Shown piece by piece: positions 1 through 6,301 of a stretch of DNA of 14,411 nucleotides. The stretch is from Betaproteobacteria bacterium HGW-Betaproteobacteria-8. GTDB lineage: Bacteria > Pseudomonadota > Gammaproteobacteria > Burkholderiales > Methylophilaceae. Every line of letters starts with the position of its first letter. The stretch's first letter is position 1. Under the pieces are notes generated by a model. The model was given only the letters and a program-made list of their open reading frames with translations. It was not told where the DNA came from and did no database searches. The stretch spans positions 1 through 14,411 of the forward strand of contig PHCD01000042.1 of the NCBI GenBank assembly GCA_002842135.1, read 5' to 3'. The position numbers were made by a program, and so were the translations under genes.

Positions 1-1
1 G

Positions 2-568
2 CAACTGGTTGAAAAACTGATCGCCAAGGACTTCGGCGTGTTTCTCGACCTGAAATTCCACGATATCCCCACCACCGTGCAAAAAGCCTGCGAAGCTGCG
101 AGCCGCCTTGGTGTCTGGATGCTCAACGTGCATGCCTCCGGCGGCACGGCCATGATGCAAGCCGCGCGTGAAGGCGTGGCGAAAAGCGGCCGTCAGCCAC
201 TGCTGATTGCCGTCACGGTGCTGACCAGCATGAACCAGTCCGCGCTGAAGGAAATCGGGGTGGAAGATGAATTGCAGAACCAGGTGCTACGCCTTGCCAG
301 CCTGACCAAACAAGCCGGCCTCGATGGCGTGGTCTGCTCCGCGCAGGAAGCGCAATTGTTGAAGAAACAACTGGGTGCGGATTTCTGTCTGGTGACGCCT
401 GGCATCCGCCCGAAAACCGCCAGCCTGGATGATCAATCCCGCGTCGTCACCCCCGCGCAGGCCATCGGCTGGGGCGCGGATTACCTGGTCATCGGTCGCC
501 CAATTACACAGGCAGCCGACCCCTCGCAGGCACTGCAAGCTATTGATCAGGAACTGCGCCTGGCTTAA
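2..568 (+). CDS. pyrF: Orotidine 5'-phosphate decarboxylase, 5' end cut by window edge
   Basis: This enzyme makes UMP by decarboxylating orotidine 5'-phosphate, the last step of de novo pyrimidine synthesis, in the cytoplasm. The visible 188 residues are open from base 2. They carry the family signature DLKFHDIP (the DxKxxD catalytic set), followed by [41 protein letters not shown] and the phosphate-binding end [10 protein letters not shown]. These match the E. coli-type enzyme nearly block for block. Compared with a usual length of about 230 residues, roughly 40 to 45 N-terminal residues lie outside the window. The internal GTG at base 38 is not the start, because coding similarity continues upstream of it. 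The next gene is convergent only 20 bp away. A small hairpin (CTGAC at 575-579, GTCAG at 583-587) sits in that gap without a T run. Confidence 0.97.
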   Translation, partial: QLVEKLIAKDFGVFLDLKFHDIPTTVQKACEAASRLGVWMLNVHASGGTAMMQAAREGVAKSGRQPLLIAVTVLTSMNQSALKEIGVEDELQNQVLRLASLTKQAGLDGVVCSAQEAQLLKKQLGADFCLVTPGIRPKTASLDDQSRVVTPAQAIGWGADYLVIGRPITQAADPSQALQAIDQELRLA

Positions 569-588
569 CCGTCCCTGACCTAGTCAGC

Positions 589-1125
589 TCAATCCTGACG
601 ATTTGCTGTTAACGTTTTCAACTCCGCGCTCACCATGTCAGCCAGCTTCTCAGCCGTGCGCTTCGTCGTGTTCTGGTCAGACCATGAGCTTTCCAACTGC
701 GCGGCACGCGCCATCATCACGTCCGCCGTCCTGATATCCACCAGCAGTATGCGCGGATAGACAAACAGATAAGTCGGCTTCAAAGCGACGCCGATCAGCA
801 GATAATCCGCACCACTACCCTCCGCCATTTTTGCCGCCTTCGGCACATTGTCGAACAGATAGGTCGGCGACTGGTTCGCCACCGCATTCTTCAAGGCCTC
901 GTTCACCGGCACCAACTCAACACCGTTATCTGCCAAGCGCTGCTTGTAGCTAGAAGAAAGATACGCAATGCGCTCCAGTTCCTCCGGCGCATTCGGCAAA
1001 TCCGTCATGTCGTTCAGCTGATAATCCAGCACCATTACCCTTGCAATCGGTTCGGCCAGAGCGGGCGCTACAAACAAGCTTGCAACACAAAGTGATAACA
1101 TGAATTTGACGATGATGCTTTTCAT
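589..1125 (-). CDS. Secreted small protein, DUF2380/DUF3280-like, function unknown
   Basis: The protein is 178 residues long and its function is not known. It opens with a clear Sec signal peptide: basic MKSIIVK, a hydrophobic core to about residue 20, and cleavage expected after PALA at residue 24. There is no cysteine at the cleavage site, so a soluble periplasmic protein is more likely than a lipoprotein. The mature part begins RVMVLDYQLND, a short alpha/beta pattern, and later has GADYLLIG and PRILLVDIRTADV. This layout is like the small periplasmic families named DUF2380 and DUF3280, which are often seen in methylotrophs. That family placement is from memory of their pattern and is only moderately sure. 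I chose the ATG at 1125 over a TTG two codons upstream because AAGGGG sits 7 nt before the ATG. The gene stands alone and its 3' end faces pyrF. Confidence 0.85.
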   Translation of the reverse strand: MKSIIVKFMLSLCVASLFVAPALAEPIARVMVLDYQLNDMTDLPNAPEELERIAYLSSSYKQRLADNGVELVPVNEALKNAVANQSPTYLFDNVPKAAKMAEGSGADYLLIGVALKPTYLFVYPRILLVDIRTADVMMARAAQLESSWSDQNTTKRTAEKLADMVSAELKTLTANRQD

Positions 1126-1208
1126 AGGCAAACCCCTTCAGTAATCCCGACCAGGGCGACACATTCAAGGCAGCGTCCAGGCAAATATTATATAAAAAAT
1201 ATATTGTT

Positions 1209-1249
1209 AAGACGCCCATGAGTAGCATGGGTTCAAACCTTTGCGTCTT
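1209..1249. other. Nested inverted repeat upstream of the secreted-protein gene
   Basis: An outer 7-bp stem (AAGACGC at 1209-1215, GCGTCTT at 1243-1249) encloses an inner 5-bp stem (CCATG at 1216-1220, CATGG at 1226-1230) with loop AGTAG. The inner stem can extend to 6 bp by using C1215 and G1231. It lies 84 to 124 nt upstream of the minus-strand ATG, so it could be part of that gene's leader or a binding site. No T run follows on either strand, so it is not an intrinsic terminator. Confidence 0.45.
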
Positions 1250-1401
1250 TGCCAGCTAGGTGAATAGAAAAACATTAGACTATTGCTAAGCATCTGTTGG
1301 TGTTTATGCAGACACATCTCATTGATCTAAAAAAATCAGCACCCGCTAATTGAATAAGTTCTGCTAGTATTTCGTTGAATGTGTATTGGCAGACTTCCCG
1401 T

Positions 1402-1437
1402 GTTACATGAACGGGATAAGTTACATGAATGGAATAA
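1402..1437. repeat. 18-bp tandem direct repeat, two copies
   Basis: Two head-to-tail units, GTTACATGAACGGGATAA and GTTACATGAATGGAATAA, agree at 16 of 18 positions. They lie about 130 bp upstream of the plus-strand membrane-protein gene. The first unit also shares an inverted pair, TCCCGT (1396-1401) and ACGGGA (1411-1416). This could be a tandem operator or a simple local duplication; the sequence does not decide. Confidence 0.6.
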
Positions 1438-1569
1438 TTATTCTCGATATTGAGATGTTTCCATTTAGGAAGGCATTAAAAATGATATAGCTACCAAAAC
1501 ACACAGTTTCATGAAGTTCATTGGTCAGATTGTGCGTTATATTTGAACTCCACTTCACATTAAATAACT

Positions 1570-2121
1570 ATGTCCGAGACTCTCATACGCGAGATCGCTG
1601 AGCAAATATTACGAGAAGAAATTCTTCTCAATTGGCAATTTTATTTGCTCGTGTTAGCGATGATGTTGATCGGTACTATTGCTTCCACCTTTCTTGCCTC
1701 CTACATACGTAAGCGCGCTGAATCCTATGCAACTAAGGCTGATCTTGAGCAACTAATTCTACAACTACGTGCAACGACCGAAGCCGCGGAGGAAATCAAA
1801 ACCGCAATCTCCCACTCGGACTGGTCGATCAGAGAATGGAAAACTCTTCGTAGAGTTAAACTAGAAGAACTAGTTGAATCTGTCTATGCTGTCAGACCGT
1901 GGCTTAAGAAAGAAATAAATGCCTGCATATTCGATGATCCGATGGATTCAGAGGAGAATTCACCTATGTGGAAAATAGAGCTTATTTCTCATCTCTACTT
2001 TCCGGAGCTAACCGGTGAGATCAATACCCTGAAACAGACCTACTGGATTGCAGCCTATGGGGGCTTTGTATTCAGGAAATGCTGCAATCTGCCGGAACTG
2101 ATGTCTCAAAGCGAAAAGTGA
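1570..2121 (+). CDS. Single-pass membrane protein with coiled coil, unknown function, probably frameshifted near its 3' end
   Basis: The reading frame encodes 183 residues. I do not recognise a named family. An amphipathic N-terminus is followed by one strong transmembrane segment at about residues 22-45 (FYLLVLAMMLIGTIASTFLA), then the basic flank YIRKR. A helical, charged stretch follows (about 50-105, starting ESYATKADLEQL) that should form a coiled coil. The remainder is mixed, with WKIELISHLYFPEL and a conserved-looking YWIAAYGGFVFRKCC. Codons are AT-rich (TTA, AAA, ATA common), unlike the GC-rich core genes, which suggests later acquisition. No Shine-Dalgarno is visible before the ATG, so the start is the least certain part. 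The frame ends at TGA 2119-2121, but an open frame shifted by one base carries on for 38 more residues (next entry). The gene has no operon partner. Confidence 0.6.
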   Translation: MSETLIREIAEQILREEILLNWQFYLLVLAMMLIGTIASTFLASYIRKRAESYATKADLEQLILQLRATTEAAEEIKTAISHSDWSIREWKTLRRVKLEELVESVYAVRPWLKKEINACIFDDPMDSEENSPMWKIELISHLYFPELTGEINTLKQTYWIAAYGGFVFRKCCNLPELMSQSEK

Positions 2122-2234
2122 TCTTAAGTACTGTCATACCAAAATATAAAGCGTATCAAACGAAGTTAGGAGATGCCACAACCGCAATTGAGCTTAAGGC
2201 CCCAACCATCATGAAGGAAATCGTTGGTATCTAA
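2118..2234 (+). other. Out-of-frame 3' continuation of the membrane-protein gene
   Basis: In the frame one base back from the preceding gene, codons run open from 2118 to TAA at 2232-2234. They encode 38 residues starting VILSTVIPKYKAY and ending PTIMKEIVGI. The two frames join smoothly if the AAAA run at 2114-2117 had five A residues, giving SQSEK then VILS without a stop. This reads as the true C-terminus cut off by a one-base deletion, giving a product of about 221 residues if repaired. A base-calling slip in the A run would look the same. The link is inferred; no homologue was compared. Confidence 0.5.
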
Positions 2235-2266
2235 CTAACCAACTCACCAGCCAAGCCAAGTAGGGA

Positions 2267-2287
2267 GGGCAAGAGCGGAGCTTGCCC
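2267..2287. terminator. GC-rich hairpin between convergent genes
   Basis: GGGCAAG (2267-2273) and CTTGCCC (2281-2287) form a perfect 7-bp stem around AGCGGAG. It lies between the 3' ends of the membrane-protein gene (+) and the aldolase gene (-), where a shared terminator is expected. There is no T run on either side, so intrinsic termination would be weak. It could instead be one copy of a dispersed hairpin repeat. Confidence 0.4.
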
Positions 2288-2314
2288 ACCGCAATCGCTG
2301 CTACGATAGATTTA

Positions 2315-2992
2315 CTACTCCGCCCACTTCCCATACCCCTTAAACTGCTCAAACACCTCAGCCATTTCCTGCGGGCTCAACAAGGCAGGCTCCCCCACCT
2401 GCAACGCACGCAAATATTGCTCGCACAGCGCCTCGACCTCCACTGCTACATCGAAGGCCCGTTTCAAATCCTCGCCCAGGGCGATCATGCCATGGTTGGC
2501 GAGCAGGCAGGCACGATGGCCTTCCAATGCCTTTAATGCAGCCTCTGACAGCGCTGGCGTGCCGAACAGGGCATAGGGCGCGCAGCGGATGGTATTGCCG
2601 CCAGTGACGGCGATCATGTAATGGAAGGGCGGCACATCCTTGCGCAGACAGGCGAGCGTGGTGGCGAACATGGAATGGGTGTGGATGACGGCATTGATCT
2701 CAGGACGTTGCTTGAGGATGTTGAGGTGAAAATGCCATTCGCTGGAGGGTTTGCGCGAAGTTTTCGATTCGCCTTCCCACTCGCCTTCCATGTTCATGAA
2801 CACCACATCGCTTGCCAACATGTCTTCCACATCCATGCCGGACGGCGTAATCAATAGACCACCCTCCACCCGTACACTGGCGTTGCCCGAGGCCCCGCGG
2901 TTGAGACCACATTGCACAAGCCGCTGCATGGTGGCAAGCAGCTGTTCGCGTTCTGCTTTCATAAGTGCTGGTTTCATGCCTTCCGGTTTCAT
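2315..2992 (-). CDS. Class II (zinc) aldolase, FucA-like; probable 5-methylthioribulose-1-phosphate / 5-deoxyribulose-1-phosphate aldolase
   Basis: This 225-residue protein follows E. coli L-fuculose-1-phosphate aldolase almost block by block. It has the phosphate-binding GASGNASVR (33-41) and LLITPSGM, and SSEWHFH with the catalytic Glu85. The zinc histidines are His104 and His106 (HTHS) and His167 (ANHGM). Tyr125 lies in FHYMIAVTGGN, and Tyr220 lies near the C-terminus. The enzyme should split a ketose 1-phosphate into dihydroxyacetone phosphate and an aldehyde. Its partner is mtnA: the start codon overlaps the mtnA stop (ATGA), and AAGGAG lies 8 nt before the ATG. This tight coupling implies that the substrate is the MtnA product, as in the DHAP shunt described in Rhodospirillum rubrum and some E. 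coli. Genome annotation may call it fuculose-phosphate aldolase or MtnB dehydratase. The FucA-like active site and the absence of mtnC/mtnD nearby make MtnB less likely. The family is certain; the substrate is inferred. Confidence 0.88.
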   Translation of the reverse strand: MKPEGMKPALMKAEREQLLATMQRLVQCGLNRGASGNASVRVEGGLLITPSGMDVEDMLASDVVFMNMEGEWEGESKTSRKPSSEWHFHLNILKQRPEINAVIHTHSMFATTLACLRKDVPPFHYMIAVTGGNTIRCAPYALFGTPALSEAALKALEGHRACLLANHGMIALGEDLKRAFDVAVEVEALCEQYLRALQVGEPALLSPQEMAEVFEQFKGYGKWAE

Positions 2993-4071
2993 GAGCTCGA
3001 CTCCTTGAACATTGTTTGCAACTGACCCGGCGCACAGACGCCGCGCTCGGTGATGATGCCGGTGACCAGTCTGGCTGGTGTAACATCGAAAGCCGGGTTG
3101 GCGGCGGCGCTGCCAGCAGGGATCACCCGCACGGTTTGCACACTGCCATCGGCTGCCATGCCGGTCATATAGGCTACCTCGTCCGCATCGCGCTCCTCAA
3201 TCGGAATCTCACGCAGGCCGTCTGACATGCTCCAATCTATGGTGGGTGAAGGCACCGCCGCATAGAACGGCACGCGGTTGTCGAAGGCGGCCAGCGCTTT
3301 CAGGTAGGTGCCGATCTTGTTGCAGACATCGCCGGTGGCCGTCACGCGGTCTGCACCGACGATAACGCAATCGACCCGGCCGTGCTGCATCAGGTGGCCG
3401 CCGGCGTTGTCGCTAATCACTGTGTGCGGCACGCCGTGCTGCGCCAGTTCCCAGGCGGTAAGGCTGGCGCCCTGATTGCGCGGACGGGTTTCATCGACCC
3501 AGACATGCAGCGGGATGCCGGCATCGTGCGCGGCATAAACCGGCGACAGTGCGGTGCCCCAATCCACGGTCGCCAGCCAACCGGCGTTGCAGTGGGTGAG
3601 GATATTGAGCGGCCTTTTCAGAGGCGCTGCGATTGCTTGCAGCAGTTTCAGGCCATGCTCGCCGATAGCCTGATTCAGGCGAACATCTTCATCGCAGATG
3701 GCGGCAGCTTCCCGCATGGCGGCGGCATGGCGTTGCCCTGGCAACAGCGGTTGCAGGCAATGCAACATACGCTGCACCGCCCACGCCAGGTTGACTGCCG
3801 TCGGCCGGCTAGCCAGCAACTCGGCAGCAGCCCGGTCCAGGTTGTCATCGCTGCCTTCCGCACGCATCGCCAGCGCCATGCCGTAAGCCGCTGCCGCACC
3901 GATCAGCGGTGCGCCACGCAGCTGCATGCTTTTTATGGCATGCGCCATGGCCGAAACGTTATCCAGACGCAGCGTGTGAAAACGGTGCGGCAACTGTGAC
4001 TGGTCAATAATATGAACCGCTTCGTCTGCGCCGACCCATATCGTACGGAAATGCTGCCCTTCAACCTTCAT
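2989..4071 (-). CDS. mtnA: S-methyl-5-thioribose-1-phosphate isomerase
   Basis: MtnA converts the aldose 5-methylthioribose 1-phosphate to the ketose 5-methylthioribulose 1-phosphate in salvage of methylthioadenosine, the by-product of SAM-dependent polyamine and other reactions. It can act likewise on 5-deoxyribose 1-phosphate. The 360 residues are full length for the family. Landmarks are LRGAPLIGAAAAYG (51-64), ILTHCNAG with catalytic Cys161, VWVDETRPRNQGASLTAWEL, and IVGADRV with catalytic Asp241 followed by GDVCNKIGTYLKA. The related eIF2B subunits lack this Cys/Asp pair, so an isomerase is well supported. GAGG lies 10 nt before the ATG. The aldolase gene overlaps its end by 4 bp, and its promoter must lie in the 320-bp spacer upstream. 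No MTA phosphorylase or methylthioribose kinase is in the window, so the substrate supplier must be encoded elsewhere. Confidence 0.96.
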   Translation of the reverse strand: MKVEGQHFRTIWVGADEAVHIIDQSQLPHRFHTLRLDNVSAMAHAIKSMQLRGAPLIGAAAAYGMALAMRAEGSDDNLDRAAAELLASRPTAVNLAWAVQRMLHCLQPLLPGQRHAAAMREAAAICDEDVRLNQAIGEHGLKLLQAIAAPLKRPLNILTHCNAGWLATVDWGTALSPVYAAHDAGIPLHVWVDETRPRNQGASLTAWELAQHGVPHTVISDNAGGHLMQHGRVDCVIVGADRVTATGDVCNKIGTYLKALAAFDNRVPFYAAVPSPTIDWSMSDGLREIPIEERDADEVAYMTGMAADGSVQTVRVIPAGSAAANPAFDVTPARLVTGIITERGVCAPGQLQTMFKESSS

Positions 4072-4222
4072 TCGCCTGCTACCTCAAGATTCTCTTTACC
4101 AAACAATCTGCCATCAAAAACTGACTTGAATCAGACATATTTCATGACTAACCTGGCCCAAACGCTGTCAGGCCGGGCCACCGTGAATACTGGTGAACTC
4201 TGCAACCATCGCGACTTCATGG

Positions 4223-4257
4223 GTATCCACAAAAACTGTGGATAACTTTGTGGATTG
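4223..4257. promoter_or_regulatory. Cluster of three DnaA-box-like sites
   Basis: GTATCCACA (4223-4231, 8 of 9 to TTATCCACA) faces TGTGGATAA (4237-4245, a perfect box on the minus strand), forming an 8-bp inverted repeat TATCCACA / TGTGGATA around AAAAC. A weaker third site, TGTGGATTG (4249-4257, 7 of 9), follows in the same orientation as the second. The sites are 12 to 14 bp apart, close enough for cooperative DnaA binding. The sequence matches are direct; binding is inferred. Confidence 0.55.
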
Positions 4258-4343
4258 CTGTGACTTAAAAATGTAACTCACCAATCCATAACGATTTTTT
4301 CCAATCGCCTATTTTTTAATCTTGTGTTTTTATCTTTTAAATT

Positions 4344-4366
4344 CAATAACTTATCGTATGTTATTG
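4344..4366. repeat. AT-rich inverted repeat
   Basis: CAATAAC (4344-4350) and GTTATTG (4360-4366) are perfect inverted arms around a 9-nt loop. It is the left member of two adjacent AT-rich inverted repeats downstream of the TatD-family gene. Confidence 0.5.
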
Positions 4367-4370
4367 GATT

Positions 4371-4396
4371 ATTAACATTTTTTAACAAATGTTAAT
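4371..4396. repeat. 10-bp AT-rich inverted repeat overlapping the TatD-family stop codon
   Basis: ATTAACATTT (4371-4380) and AAATGTTAAT (4387-4396) are perfect 10-bp arms around TTTAAC. The right arm includes the stop codon of the TatD-family gene (4392-4394 on the minus strand). The stem has only two G-C pairs and no clean T tract follows on the minus strand, so it is a poor intrinsic terminator and could be a protein-binding palindrome. Confidence 0.5.
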
Positions 4397-5189
4397 GTGA
4401 CACATGAGCTGATGTGTATAAGTAGGCCAGTTTCGGCAACGCCTGCAGGGCATTTTTGCTAGTAATATCAGCCAGTTCAGCGATATCGACCTGCCGAATG
4501 CCGGCCAACACCTGCGCAATTCGACTTAACTGCCCCGGGCTATTGCGCCCTCCGTGACCCATCCATTCCGGTGGCATGTCGGGGGAATCCGTCTCCAGCA
4601 CCATGGCATCCAGCGGCAAATGCCCGGCCAGGTGGCGCAGTTTTGTTGCACGCGGATAAGTCATGGCGCCGCCAAAACCCAGTTTGAAGCCGAGCTTGAT
4701 GAACTCTTGCGCCTGCTGTTCGCTGCCGTTGAAAGCATGCGCAATGCCGCCGCTCAGTTTGAAGGTACGCAGGTGTTTGAGTATGGTGTCGATGGAGCGC
4801 CGCACATGCAGGATCACCGGCAGGTCAAACGCCTTGGCCAGCTTTAACTGTTCTACAAAGAAAAATTCCTGCAGTTCGCGGTCATAGCCTTCAACAAAAA
4901 AATCCAGGCCGATCTCGCCGATGGCAACCACCCGTGGGTTTTCCAGCAAGGTCTTGAGTTCTTGCAGATGCTGCGGCGTGGATTGTTCGACATACATGGG
5001 ATGAATGCCCAGCGCACAGGCACAGCACGCATGTTGTTCAGCGAGCGCTTGCACCAATGCGAAATTGTCGCGATGTACAGCTGGCACCACCATCATGCCC
5101 ACGCCCTGCCCTAGCGCAGACTGGATTACCTGCGCCCGGTCCGGATCAAATTCGGCGGCATCCAGATGACAATGTGTATCGATCAGCAT
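4392..5189 (-). CDS. TatD-family metal-dependent hydrolase (YjjV type)
   Basis: TatD proteins are TIM-barrel metal hydrolases with DNase activity shown for E. coli TatD; the true cellular substrate of YjjV-type members is unclear. The 265 residues hold all metal ligands: His6 and His8 (IDTHCHLD), Glu92 (GEIGLDFF), His128 (ILHVRRS), His151 (GIAHAFNGS) and Asp201 (LETDSPDMPP). Blocks such as AVGEIGLD-like, EQLKLAKAFDLPVILH and GGAMTYPRATK fit E. coli YjjV better than TatD or YcfH. The gene starts 3 nt after the ribD stop codon, so it is translationally coupled to ribD and is the last gene of the glyA-nrdR-ribD operon. Nothing in it suggests a link to twin-arginine transport. Confidence 0.94.
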   Translation of the reverse strand: MLIDTHCHLDAAEFDPDRAQVIQSALGQGVGMMVVPAVHRDNFALVQALAEQHACCACALGIHPMYVEQSTPQHLQELKTLLENPRVVAIGEIGLDFFVEGYDRELQEFFFVEQLKLAKAFDLPVILHVRRSIDTILKHLRTFKLSGGIAHAFNGSEQQAQEFIKLGFKLGFGGAMTYPRATKLRHLAGHLPLDAMVLETDSPDMPPEWMGHGGRNSPGQLSRIAQVLAGIRQVDIAELADITSKNALQALPKLAYLYTSAHVSH

Positions 5190-5192
5190 AAC

Positions 5193-6296
5193 TCAACGCC
5201 GACGCTTCGCCCTCAAGCGGATATCCTCACCTACCCGGTCCATGCTCAGTATTTCCAGCTCGATACGCTGCGACATCTCTTCCATGGATGGCAGGGCAAA
5301 CATGCCGCGCGCTTCGCTGCCCATCAGTAGCGGGGCATAATAGAAAAGATACTCGTCAATCAGGTCAGCCTCTTGCAAGGCGCCATTCAGGCCCTGACCG
5401 GCCTCTACCAGCACTTCATTGATTTCCAGTCCGGCCAGATGCTGCATCAGTTTTCTCAGGTCCCCCCGGCCGCTATTATCCGGCAGGCAAACCAGGCTGG
5501 CACCGGCTGATTCCAGAGCCTGCGCCTTGCCTGCTGCATCCACCGCATAAGCCACCAGCGTGTTGCCGCCTTCGAGGATTCTGGCATCGGGCGAAATACC
5601 CAAACGGCTATCGACCACGACACGCAGCGGCTGCCTGCCGGACTTAATGTCCAACAGGTCCTGCCGACGCACGTTCATTTGCGGGTTATCCGACAGCACC
5701 GTGCCGACCCCGGTAAGAATGGCACAGGAGCGGGCACGCCAATGCTGCACATCGGCCCTGGCGGCTTCCCCGGTGATCCACTGGCTGACACCATTGGCCA
5801 GCGCAGTACGGCCGTCCAGGCTAGCGGCGATCTTGCTGCGCACGAAAGGCAGGCCGCGCGTCATTCTTGAGATAAAACCCGGATTCAGCGCGCGCGCCTC
5901 GGCCTCAAGCAGGCCGGACGCCACCTCGATGCCGTGTTTTCTCAGGTTGGCCAGGCCAGCACCTGCGACCCGGGCATTAGGGTCCTGCATCGCGGCAAAC
6001 ACGCGTTTAACACCGGCTGCAATCAGGGCATCCGCACATGGCGGCGTGCGCCCGTGATGGCTGCATGGCTCAAGCGTGACATAAACGTCTGCACCGCTGG
6101 CCTGTTCCCCCGCCTCGCGCAAGGCATGCACCTCGGCATGCGGCTCACCGGTCCGCAGATGCGCACCGCGACCGACCACCACGCTATCCTTGACGATAAC
6201 GCAGCCTACGCGCGGATTGGGCATGCAGGTATACAAGCCCTGCCCGGCCAACGCCAAAGCCTGCTCCATGTAGTTGTAGTCGTGTTCGTTCAGCAT
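5193..6296 (-). CDS. ribD: Bifunctional riboflavin biosynthesis deaminase/reductase
   Basis: RibD carries out two consecutive steps of riboflavin synthesis: deamination of the 2,5-diamino-pyrimidinone ribosyl phosphate, then NADPH reduction of the ribosyl side chain. The N-terminal deaminase domain (about 1-145) has the zinc site His53-Ala-Glu55 (HAEVHAL) with Cys78 and Cys87 in EPCSHHGRTPPC. The C-terminal reductase domain begins near PFVRSKIAASLDGRTA and includes SQWITGEAARADVQHWRA, LTGVGTVLSDNPQMNVR, and VLVEAGQGLNGALQEADLIDE. At 367 residues it is a normal two-domain fusion. It starts 5 nt after the stop of the small membrane-protein gene and ends 3 nt before the TatD-family gene. Position next to nrdR is common in proteobacteria. 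No FMN riboswitch is seen, as expected for an internal operon gene. Confidence 0.97.
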   Translation of the reverse strand: MLNEHDYNYMEQALALAGQGLYTCMPNPRVGCVIVKDSVVVGRGAHLRTGEPHAEVHALREAGEQASGADVYVTLEPCSHHGRTPPCADALIAAGVKRVFAAMQDPNARVAGAGLANLRKHGIEVASGLLEAEARALNPGFISRMTRGLPFVRSKIAASLDGRTALANGVSQWITGEAARADVQHWRARSCAILTGVGTVLSDNPQMNVRRQDLLDIKSGRQPLRVVVDSRLGISPDARILEGGNTLVAYAVDAAGKAQALESAGASLVCLPDNSGRGDLRKLMQHLAGLEINEVLVEAGQGLNGALQEADLIDEYLFYYAPLLMGSEARGMFALPSMEEMSQRIELEILSMDRVGEDIRLRAKRRR

Positions 6297-6301
6297 GATT
6301 G

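Larger units (their letters stand above)
1126..1569. other. AT-rich divergent intergenic region
   Basis: This 444-bp gap lies between two divergent genes and is clearly richer in A and T than the flanking core genes. It must hold promoters for both neighbours, but I see no confident -35/-10 pair. It holds a two-arm inverted repeat (1209-1249) and an 18-bp tandem repeat (1402-1437), listed separately. No coding potential is apparent in it. Confidence 0.6.
4072..4391. other. Spacer between the TatD-family gene and mtnA, AT-rich on its right half
   Basis: This 320-bp spacer lies within a same-strand pair of genes. Its left half contains the mtnA leader; I see no recognisable riboswitch there. 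The centre has three DnaA-box-like 9-mers. The right half, about 4260-4391, is roughly three-quarters A+T by eye and includes two inverted repeats. These parts are listed separately. I see no convincing coding sequence in it. Confidence 0.6.

Noticed and set aside
1126..1131. TTG start two codons upstream for the secreted protein
   Set aside because: The AAGGGG site has ideal spacing to the ATG at 1125 and would be too close to the TTG.
1226..1249. tRNA 3' fragment / attachment site (GGGTTCAAACC looks like a T arm)
   Set aside because: The arms do not form a 5-bp T stem, no acceptor sequence or CCA follows, and no integrase is near.
2110..2121. Programmed -1 ribosomal frameshift in the membrane-protein gene
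   Set aside because: The run is only four A and does not form a standard slippery heptamer, and no stimulating structure is obvious just downstream. A one-base loss is simpler.
4072..4215. SAM-type riboswitch or leader peptide before mtnA, including a 29-codon minus-strand frame starting near 4220
   Set aside because: No SAM-I, SAM-II or SAH core could be recognised, and the small frame has no Shine-Dalgarno and no run of regulatory codons.
4223..4396. Main chromosomal origin of replication
   Set aside because: The DnaA-like sites are few and dnaA, dnaN, rpmH or parAB are not adjacent. It is reported only as a DnaA-box cluster.
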